From assembly GCA_964486455.1 (NCBI GenBank), contig CAZAMP010000041.1, forward strand, positions 1 through 38,275: 38,275 nt of DNA, in the 5' to 3' direction. Below the pieces are notes generated by a model. It saw only the letters and a program-made list of their open reading frames with translations, was not told where the DNA came from and did not search any database. Position numbers and translations under genes: made by a program. This document shows, in pieces, positions 1-6,396 of this stretch. Origin of the DNA: CAZAMP01 sp964486455. Lineage in GTDB: Bacteria > Eisenbacteria > RBG-16-71-46 > CAZAMP01. Each line of letters starts with the position of its first letter. The first letter of the stretch is position 1.

Positions 1-37
1 TGGGGCACGCGATTAGGTCTGGTCGGGAACGACCTGG

Positions 38-1624
38 GTGGTCAAGATGGGGTTTACGGCCGAAGGCGAAATCAGCATCCACGTGGGTATGGAGCGCGAC
101 GATGACGAGCGCGTGACGCTGCGGTTCAGCGTGAATGACACGGGAATCGGGGTTACCAAAGAAGCCCTCGGTGGCTTGTTCAACGCCTTCACGCAGGCCG
201 ATGCGTCCACGACCCGGAAGTTCGGCGGAACGGGATTGGGACTCTCCATCTCCAGACGGCTCGCGGAGATGATGGGCGGCCGCATGGGTGCGGAAAGCAC
301 GAAGGGAGAGGGCTCCACGTTCTGGTTCACGGCCGCCTTCGGGAAGCGCGTGTTGGCGGGGGGGGCGCCGACATCGCCGGACGAAGATCGCGAGACGCGT
401 GTGTTGATCGTCGACGACAACGCCACGAACCGACGTGTCCTCTCGATCCTCCTCGACACCTGGACGTTCGGCTGGGCCGCGGCGCTCAGCGGAGAGGAAG
501 CCTTGAAGAAGCTCCGGGACGCCGCCGAAGACGGTCAACCGTTCGACATCGCACTCGTGGACATGCACATGCCGGCCATGGACGGAGAGACGCTCGGTAT
601 GCGCATCAAAGAGGATCCCGCCATTCGAGACACCAGATTGATCATGATGACGTCGATGGGCAGCCAGGGCCGAGTCGAATGCCTCGAGGAGATCGGCTTC
701 GACGCGTGTCTCACGAAGCCGGTCAAGGAATCGGTGCTCCTCGATTGCCTCACATCGGCCAAGACCGATCGGTACCCGGAGGAGTCGCGACCTCAGGGCG
801 GTCTGTCGCCCGCCCCTAACCGCATGGAGCCGGCGACGCGTCGCACCCGCATCCTTCTCGCGGAGGACAACCCGACGAACCAATTCGTCGCGCTCGCCAT
901 TCTGCGGAAGATGGGCTATCGGGCGGACGCCGTGGCCAATGGGCTCGAAACGCTCAAGGCGTTGGAGTCGTTGCCCTACGATCTCGTCCTTATGGATTGT
1001 CAGATGCCGGAAATGGACGGCTATGAGACTACGCGGCGGATTCGACAGCCGGACTCACGGGTACGGAACCCCGCCGTGCCGATCATCGCCATGACCGCCA
1101 ACGCGATGCGCGGTGATCGAGACAAGTGTATCGAAGCGGGGATGGACGACTACATCGCGAAGCCGGTCGATCCACCGACGCTCAGCGAGGTCATCGTGAA
1201 GTGGATCGGTGCGACTCCGGCCTTGCCCGAAGACGAAGCGGCGGACACGCCCCCGGACGACAGAGACGAGCCCACGTTCAACAAGAACCGTCTGGCCGAG
1301 CAATTGATGGGTGACGACGACCTGATCCACGAGATCATTCACGCGTTCCTCGACGACGTGCCGAACCAGATCAACGTTTTGAAGAAATCACTGGTCGAGG
1401 CGGACGCAGCCACCGCCCGGCGGCACGCGCACAGCATCAAGGGGGCGGCCGGTACCGTGGGGGCCGTCGCGCTTCAGAGCGTCGCCTTTGGGATCGAACA
1501 AGCGGCTCAGGACGCCAACCTGGGCAGCGCCTACGACCTCTTTCCGTCACTCGAGAAGGCCTTCGACGACCTCGCGACCCGGCTAGCGCGTGAGGGCCTG
1601 AACCGATGCGCGGCATGCAAGTAG
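38..1624 (+). CDS. Hybrid sensor histidine kinase, C-terminal part (HATPase-REC-REC-HPt), 5' end missing
   Basis: Membrane-type hybrid kinases of this kind pass phosphate His-Asp-His-Asp; only the last part is present here. The protein starts inside the HATPase domain (residues 1-100), with a G1 box DTGIGV at 34-39, an F box FNAFTQAD and a G2 box GGTGLGLS. Receiver 1 spans about 119-240 with phospho-acceptor D175. Receiver 2 spans about 272-395 with D320 and TANAM/KP signatures. An HPt domain follows (about 415-520) with the acceptor H465 in HSIKGAAG. The GTG at 38 is only the first in-frame start after a stop at 14-16; the true start lies outside the window. Bases 1-37 read as a damaged N-box (GTRL..LVGN) in another frame, which suggests sequence errors rather than a real start. 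It is followed 11 bases on by a response regulator, its likely partner. Confidence 0.9.
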   Translation: MVKMGFTAEGEISIHVGMERDDDERVTLRFSVNDTGIGVTKEALGGLFNAFTQADASTTRKFGGTGLGLSISRRLAEMMGGRMGAESTKGEGSTFWFTAAFGKRVLAGGAPTSPDEDRETRVLIVDDNATNRRVLSILLDTWTFGWAAALSGEEALKKLRDAAEDGQPFDIALVDMHMPAMDGETLGMRIKEDPAIRDTRLIMMTSMGSQGRVECLEEIGFDACLTKPVKESVLLDCLTSAKTDRYPEESRPQGGLSPAPNRMEPATRRTRILLAEDNPTNQFVALAILRKMGYRADAVANGLETLKALESLPYDLVLMDCQMPEMDGYETTRRIRQPDSRVRNPAVPIIAMTANAMRGDRDKCIEAGMDDYIAKPVDPPTLSEVIVKWIGATPALPEDEAADTPPDDRDEPTFNKNRLAEQLMGDDDLIHEIIHAFLDDVPNQINVLKKSLVEADAATARRHAHSIKGAAGTVGAVALQSVAFGIEQAAQDANLGSAYDLFPSLEKAFDDLATRLAREGLNRCAACK

Positions 1625-1635
1625 GAGACCCGAGC

Positions 1636-2271
1636 ATGAAGATTCTCATCGCAGAAGATGACCTCACCTCACGACGCGTGCTCGACGCCGTCTTGACGAA
1701 ATGGGGGTATGATGTCCGGGCCGTCGAGGATGGAGACGCGGCGCTGCGGGAAATGCAGGGCCCCGACGCTCCCAAGCTCGCGGTACTGGATTGGATGATG
1801 CCGGGGTGCGACGGCATCGACGTGTGCAGACAGCTCCGTGAGTCGAATTCCCAGAATCCCCCGTATGTGATTCTCCTGACGGCCCGCTCCGCCAAACCGG
1901 ATATCGTCGAGGGGCTCGATGCGGGCGCCAACGACTACATCTCGAAGCCGTTCAACGCCGATGAGCTCCGAGCGCGCATCTCGGTCGGCCGGCGGGTGGT
2001 GGAGCTGCAAACGATGCTCGCGGATCGCATCGCGCAGCTTCAGGGCGCGTTGTCCCACATCGAAACGCTGCAGGGAATACTGCCGATCTGCATGCACTGC
2101 CACCGCATTCGCTCCGACGAAGCGAGCTGGCAGCGGATCGAGAGCTACATCGAAAATCACTTGAGCGTGCAGTTCAGTCACGGTCTCTGCGACGACTGCA
2201 TGGAGAAACACTATCCGGAAGACGACGATGAGGACGATGAAGGAGGTGACGCGGGCAAGCGCTGCGCATAG
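1636..2271 (+). CDS. Response regulator with C-terminal Cys4 (CxxC...CxxC) domain
   Basis: A receiver domain occupies residues 1-120: acidic pocket E7-D8-D9, phospho-acceptor D52 in VLDWMMPG, and the conserved lysine in ISKPF. There is no helix-turn-helix, GGDEF or other classical output. A short coiled linker leads to a cysteine module, C152-x2-C155 and C185-x2-C188, inside the family pattern LPIC..C..IR...W..IE.YI....FSHGLC..C. This tail occurs in stand-alone regulators and PAS kinases and is probably a zinc-binding fold (inference). The tail ends in a run of Asp/Glu. I prefer the ATG at 1636, with AGGAG at 1623-1627, over an in-frame ATG at 1606 that lies inside the upstream gene. It is probably co-transcribed with the hybrid kinase; it could also serve the large receiver-less kinase at 8569. 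Confidence 0.9.
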   Translation: MKILIAEDDLTSRRVLDAVLTKWGYDVRAVEDGDAALREMQGPDAPKLAVLDWMMPGCDGIDVCRQLRESNSQNPPYVILLTARSAKPDIVEGLDAGANDYISKPFNADELRARISVGRRVVELQTMLADRIAQLQGALSHIETLQGILPICMHCHRIRSDEASWQRIESYIENHLSVQFSHGLCDDCMEKHYPEDDDEDDEGGDAGKRCA

Positions 2272-2277
2272 AGGGAA

Positions 2278-3495
2278 TCACTCGAATCGCAGCGCCTCGA
2301 TCGGATCGAGCTTCGACGCGCGCCGTGCCGGATAGATTCCGAAGAAGACGCCGACGGCCGCGGAGAAACCGAACGCCAACAGGACGGCGCCGGGCGAGAC
2401 GATCGTGTTCCAGCTCGCCCAGGCGGCGAGCCCCGCGCTGAGGCCCACCCCGATCCCGATTCCGACGATCCCCCCGATCAGACACAGCGTGAGCGACTCC
2501 GCCACGAACTGGAATAGGATGTCGCGGCGTCTCGCGCCGAGCGCCTTTCGAACCCCGATCTCTCGCGTTCGCTCCGTGACCGACACCAGCATGATGTTCA
2601 TGATGCCGATACCGCCGACCAGCAAGCTCACCGCGGCTATCCCGGCCAGAAGAAAACCGAAGTAGTTCGACGTTTCTTCAAATGTGGCCACGACGTCGGT
2701 CTGGTTTCGGATGCGAAAGTCGTTGGGCTGTCCGGGACGCAGTCGACGAGCCTCGCGCAGACGTCTCTCGATCTCGACGAGCGCGAGATTCGCTTGATCC
2801 GCCCCCGCGATCTGCACCGAGATGCCACTGAGACGATCGTTGCCGGCGACGCGATGGCGCATCGTCGAGAGCGGAATGATCACCTCCGAATCCGGATTGC
2901 GCCATCCTTGCTGCCCCTTCGACGCCAGAACGCCCGCGACCGTGAAACCGAGTCCTTTGATCTTGATCCGTTGGCCCAGCAGAAGCTCCGGGGTCGTTTC
3001 GAGGTCGATCGGGACATCCGCCCCCACGACGGCGACGGTCCGGCGCGCCGCCAGATCGGACAGGCCGAAGAGTTCACCCTGGTCGAGCTGGATGTTGCGA
3101 ACGCCGAAGTAGTTTGGGGTCGTCCCCACGACGGGGACGTTTATGTTCCGGCCGCCGAGCTCGACCTGGGCCTGAAGAGACTGCTGCGGCACGATCTCGG
3201 TCAGCACGCCCGACCGCCCGGTCTCGAGCGCATTGGCGTCATCGATCGTCAGCGAACGTCCACCGCTCCTCGCGACACCATGCCATCGCCTTTGCCCGGC
3301 GCGAACGCTCAAGACGTTCGTCCCGAGGGACCGAAGCCTCTCCTGAACAGCCTGCTTGGCCCCCTCCCCCAACGAGATCATCGTAATGACGGCAACGACA
3401 CCGATGATGATGCCGAGCATGGTGAGGAATGAGCGCATCTTGTGGGCGTGAAGCGCTTTGAATGCCTCTCGAAGGAGCTCTCGCGCGAAGTTCAT
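2278..3495 (-). CDS. MacB-type ABC transporter permease (MacB_PCD + FtsX)
   Basis: A 405-residue inner-membrane permease of the MacB/FtsX exporter class, which drives substrates or lipoprotein-linked cargo across the envelope together with an ATPase and a periplasmic fusion protein. The N-terminus has the family's typical MRSFLTMLGIIIGV first membrane helix and the SLGEGAK segment. A periplasmic MacB_PCD domain follows (about 55-270). Three C-terminal helices come next, around GGIGIMNIMLVSVTERTREIG and GIYPARRA. I chose the ATG at 3495, after a G-rich ribosome site just past the stop of the fusion protein gene; a longer reading would begin inside that gene. It sits 11 bases downstream of the membrane fusion protein gene, so the two form an operon. 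No ATPase gene is found next to them, which is unusual for this system. Confidence 0.93.
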   Translation of the reverse strand: MNFARELLREAFKALHAHKMRSFLTMLGIIIGVVAVITMISLGEGAKQAVQERLRSLGTNVLSVRAGQRRWHGVARSGGRSLTIDDANALETGRSGVLTEIVPQQSLQAQVELGGRNINVPVVGTTPNYFGVRNIQLDQGELFGLSDLAARRTVAVVGADVPIDLETTPELLLGQRIKIKGLGFTVAGVLASKGQQGWRNPDSEVIIPLSTMRHRVAGNDRLSGISVQIAGADQANLALVEIERRLREARRLRPGQPNDFRIRNQTDVVATFEETSNYFGFLLAGIAAVSLLVGGIGIMNIMLVSVTERTREIGVRKALGARRRDILFQFVAESLTLCLIGGIVGIGIGVGLSAGLAAWASWNTIVSPGAVLLAFGFSAAVGVFFGIYPARRASKLDPIEALRFE

Positions 3496-3506
3496 CGAGG
3501 CCCCCG

Positions 3507-4841
3507 TCAGTTGCCGGCCGTGCGTCGAACGCCGAATGATCCCTGGCTCCACCGCTGCACGCGGTCGCGAAGCGCCTGCTGATCTCTGAGAAGTGACGCG
3601 GTCGGAAACACGGCGACCGAGTCTCCCTCCTCCAGCCCATCGAGGATCTCAGTCCTGTCATAGTCGGTGAGCCCGCTCACGACCTCGATCGGCGTCGCCA
3701 CGCCGCCACCGATCCTGAAGACGACCGATGACTGGCGCCCCGTGTCGTGGGGTGGTCCGCTCCCGTGGGGTCCGCGGCCGCGCGCACCGTGGTGCCCGCC
3801 GCCGGCGCCGGTGCGGCTACTGATGTCCGATACCGTCACCCGGGCGGAGTCACCACTCAGCTTCACCAGCTCGCCCTCGAAGGCGGCCTTGTCGAAACCG
3901 AATATCAGCTCGGCGATCATCTGAGCGTCGCGGTGCGAATTCACGGCCTGATTGGGAAGGACGAGAACATCACTGTGCCGAGCGACGAGAAACTCCGCCT
4001 CGACGCTCATGCCCGGAAGAAGCAGTCCGTCTTCGTTGCCGATCCTGACGATGACCGGGAAGTGAGTAACGTTCTGATCGTAGACCGCCTGCGGCTCGAC
4101 CTTGAGCACCAGGCCGGCGAACTGGCGGCCCGGGTAGGCGTCCACGCGGATTTCCACGGTCATGCCGACACTGACCTTCCCGATGTCCGTCTCGTCGACG
4201 AGCGCGCGGACCTGAACCTCCCGGAGGTCTGCCATTCGCATCAGCTCCGTTCCGCCTCCTAACTCGCGCGTGGCCGATGCAATGACCTGTCCCTCCGTTA
4301 CGCTGCAGGAGAGAATCGTTCCCGCCGACGGAGCGGTTACCCTCGTCTCGGCCAACCATTCCTCGGCGTTCTGGAGATCCGCCTGCGCGCGGACAAGGAC
4401 CGCCTCGGCGATCGCGTGCTCCAGTTCCGCCTGTTCCTTCTCACGACTGCTGACGATTCCTCCGTCGAACAGCCCGCTCACTCGCATCAGCTCCGTCGCG
4501 GCCACGGCAAGCTGGGCCTCGGCAACGTCGTGATCGGCGCGGGCCTGCGCGAGCAGGTTCTCCGCCTCGTCCCTCTCGACCTGGACGAGGAGATCACCGG
4601 CCTCCGCGACGTCACCTGACTCCACGGCAAGATCCACGATCTCCCCGGCCGCCTTCGACTTCACGATGACCACGCTGACGGGTTCGATCGTCCCCGCGGC
4701 CTGAGCTGAAATCTCGAGGGGGCGCCGCTCCACGACCGCCGTCGGGAACGCTCCGCCCTCCTCTTCCGCCCCGCAGCCGATCCCGGCGGCGATCGGCAGT
4801 GCGGCGACAAGGCGGACGATCCTCTGACGCGATGGTGACAT
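3507..4841 (-). CDS. HlyD/MacA-type periplasmic membrane fusion lipoprotein with His/Gly-rich insert
   Basis: The periplasmic adaptor of a tripartite ABC exporter. A signal peptide ends in a lipobox (AGIG-C23), so the protein is probably anchored by lipid. It then shows a biotinyl-lipoyl half (about 50-85), a long alpha-helical hairpin rich in Ala/Glu (about 85-165), the second lipoyl half (RVTAPSAGTI), and beta-barrel and membrane-proximal domains. At about 444 residues it is somewhat longer than typical MacA. The extra length includes a loop at about residues 343-366 rich in Gly, His, Arg and Pro (bases 3745-3812), which breaks the membrane-proximal domain. The start at 4841 has a clear AAGGAGA site 6 bases upstream. 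It is first or second in an operon with the permease at 2278-3495. Adaptor assignment is firm; substrate is unknown. Confidence 0.93.
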   Translation of the reverse strand: MSPSRQRIVRLVAALPIAAGIGCGAEEEGGAFPTAVVERRPLEISAQAAGTIEPVSVVIVKSKAAGEIVDLAVESGDVAEAGDLLVQVERDEAENLLAQARADHDVAEAQLAVAATELMRVSGLFDGGIVSSREKEQAELEHAIAEAVLVRAQADLQNAEEWLAETRVTAPSAGTILSCSVTEGQVIASATRELGGGTELMRMADLREVQVRALVDETDIGKVSVGMTVEIRVDAYPGRQFAGLVLKVEPQAVYDQNVTHFPVIVRIGNEDGLLLPGMSVEAEFLVARHSDVLVLPNQAVNSHRDAQMIAELIFGFDKAAFEGELVKLSGDSARVTVSDISSRTGAGGGHHGARGRGPHGSGPPHDTGRQSSVVFRIGGGVATPIEVVSGLTDYDRTEILDGLEEGDSVAVFPTASLLRDQQALRDRVQRWSQGSFGVRRTAGN

Positions 4842-4867
4842 GATTTCTCCTTGTCGGGGCGGACCGG

Positions 4868-5221
4868 CTATTGTTTGCCGAACAGGCGCGAGATTCGGCT
4901 CAGAATCCCGGGCGAACGCCGAAAGCGTTTGGTCAGCGCGCGGACGCGCCGCGCTTTTTCGCGACTCACCTCCGCGGCGAACGGAAGTTCATGCGCACGG
5001 CAGAACGTCTCAGCGGCTCCGAGCAGCACGTCCTCCTCCGGATGGGTCAGCCCGAACGACCATTCTTGCCGGCCCGCGTCGCTGAGGAGACGTTCTTCCA
5101 CTCGGCCCACGAGGTCGAGCAGACGGGTCTTCTCTCCTTCAGAGAAGGTGCGTTTGACAGCATAGCTCAGCATCTCGTACAAGAGGACGAGTTCTTCCCG
5201 ACTGACGGCCAGCCCACCCAC
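4868..5221 (-). CDS. Hypothetical protein, small and C-terminally basic
   Basis: A 117-residue protein that I do not recognise. It reads GTG at 5219-5221, preceded by GGGAGG with 5-base spacing, which favours this strand over an overlapping opposite-strand frame. It appears soluble and mostly helical: a leucine- and glutamate-rich N-terminal half (about 8-50), a middle segment with HPEEDVLLGAAETFC, and a strongly basic end (RVRALTKRFRRS...ISRLFGKQ), which could bind nucleic acid or a membrane surface. It lies 26 bases upstream of the fusion protein gene, so it probably leads the exporter operon and is read from the bidirectional promoter at 5251-5283. No function is claimed. Confidence 0.7.
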   Translation of the reverse strand: MGGLAVSREELVLLYEMLSYAVKRTFSEGEKTRLLDLVGRVEERLLSDAGRQEWSFGLTHPEEDVLLGAAETFCRAHELPFAAEVSREKARRVRALTKRFRRSPGILSRISRLFGKQ

Positions 5222-5250
5222 GAAACCTCCCGTGTCTAGTGCGATTGGAA

Positions 5251-5283
5251 AGAATAGCCGTTCCGTCCGTGGGTTGCTATTCT
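5251..5283. promoter_or_regulatory. Symmetric bidirectional promoter (two mirrored -10 elements)
   Basis: AGAATAGC at 5251-5258 and GCTATTCT at 5276-5283 are exact reverse complements, 17 bases apart; the match extends to 10 of 11 bases on the outer side. Read rightward, TGC-TATTCT (5275-5283) is an extended -10 whose start site would be near 5290, 24 bases before the M42 peptidase ATG. Read leftward, TATTCT (5256-5251) would start near 5244, about 23 bases before the GTG at 5221. Both genes have good ribosome sites. The alternative is a repressor operator. The symmetry is seen directly; promoter activity is inferred. Confidence 0.5.
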
Positions 5284-5313
5284 CTCTCGTTGCGAAATGG
5301 GAAGGAGCACGTC

Positions 5314-6396
5314 ATGAACGATTCGATTCGCTTGCTTCAGGAACTCACGGAGGCCGACGGCGTCGCGGGCTTCGAAGACGAGGTTCGCGCTATCTTCGCG
5401 GAGCGGCTCTCCCCCTCCGGAGAGATCCTCACCGATCGATTGGGTGGCGTCATCTGCCGCAAGCCGGGAACCGCCGAGCGGCCGCACGTCATGCTGGACT
5501 GCCATCTCGACGAGATCGGCTTCATCATTCAGCACATCACCCCGCAGGGCTTCTTGAAGTTCCTCTGCGTGGGGGGATGGTGGAACCACATCCTTCCCGC
5601 CCAGCGGGTCCGCGTTTGGGCCGGCGACGAGAAGATCGCGGGCGTCATTGGCGCCACGCCGCCACACTTTCTCCCCAAGGATCGCCGCGACCGCGTGCTG
5701 GAGGTCAAGGACATGTTCATTGACGTCGGCGCGTCCAGTCGTGAAGAAGTGGAATCGTGGGGGATCCGCATCGGCGCGTGGGCCGCGCCTGAGAGCGCCT
5801 TCACGCAGCTCCGAAATCCGAAGCTCCTCATGGCGAAGGCATTCGACAATCGCGTCGGTTGCGCGCTCTGCATCGAGGCGACCGAGAAGGCGTCCGATCA
5901 CCCGAACACGATCTTCGCGTCCGGAAGCGCCCAGGAAGAGGTGGGATGCCGGGGCGCCCGGACGGCCTCCAGTGTGATCGATCCCGACATCGCCATCGTT
6001 CTCGAGGGACCGCCCGCTGACGACACGCCGGGTTTCAAGGCGGACGAATCGCAGGGGGCGCTCGGAAAGGGCGTTCAGATCCGCGCGTTCGATCCCACGA
6101 TGATCGCCAACCCGCGACTGGTCGACTTCGTGCTCAAGACGGCGGTCGATGAGGGGATTCCGCACCAGCTCACCGTGCGGGCGAGCGGCGGCACGGACGG
6201 TCGGGAAATCCACCTCCACGAGCGTGGCGTCCCGTCGATCGTGCTTGGGGTGCCGGCGCGCTACATCCATGCGCACGCGAGCGTCATCCATGTCGATGAC
6301 TATCTCGCGGCGCTGAATCTCATCGGCGCGCTCGTCACCGGGCTGGACGCATCTACGGTGGACGATCTGGTGATGCGCCCGCCCGCGACGAACTAG
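5314..6396 (+). CDS. M42 family metallo-aminopeptidase
   Basis: Cytoplasmic dizinc or dicobalt aminopeptidase of the M42 (TET/glutamyl aminopeptidase/FrvX) family, which forms large shells and trims peptides. Seen in the sequence: metal ligand H64 in LDCHLDEIGF, bridging D178 in KAFDNRVG, the catalytic Glu pair E208-E209 in SAQEEVG, an acidic ligand in the EGPPADDTPG region, and the final His in the ARYIHAHASVIHVDDY region. At 360 residues it is of normal length. The ATG at 5314 has GAAGGAG 7 bases upstream; an earlier ATG at 5239 has none and overlaps the promoter. It ends in CTAG, sharing bases with the stop of the convergent receptor gene. The M42 call is firm, substrate preference is not. 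Confidence 0.95.
   Translation: MNDSIRLLQELTEADGVAGFEDEVRAIFAERLSPSGEILTDRLGGVICRKPGTAERPHVMLDCHLDEIGFIIQHITPQGFLKFLCVGGWWNHILPAQRVRVWAGDEKIAGVIGATPPHFLPKDRRDRVLEVKDMFIDVGASSREEVESWGIRIGAWAAPESAFTQLRNPKLLMAKAFDNRVGCALCIEATEKASDHPNTIFASGSAQEEVGCRGARTASSVIDPDIAIVLEGPPADDTPGFKADESQGALGKGVQIRAFDPTMIANPRLVDFVLKTAVDEGIPHQLTVRASGGTDGREIHLHERGVPSIVLGVPARYIHAHASVIHVDDYLAALNLIGALVTGLDASTVDDLVMRPPATN

Noticed and set aside
5236..6291. A 351-codon reverse frame opposite the M42 peptidase
   Set aside because: It runs antisense to clear metal-binding motifs and shows no family features.
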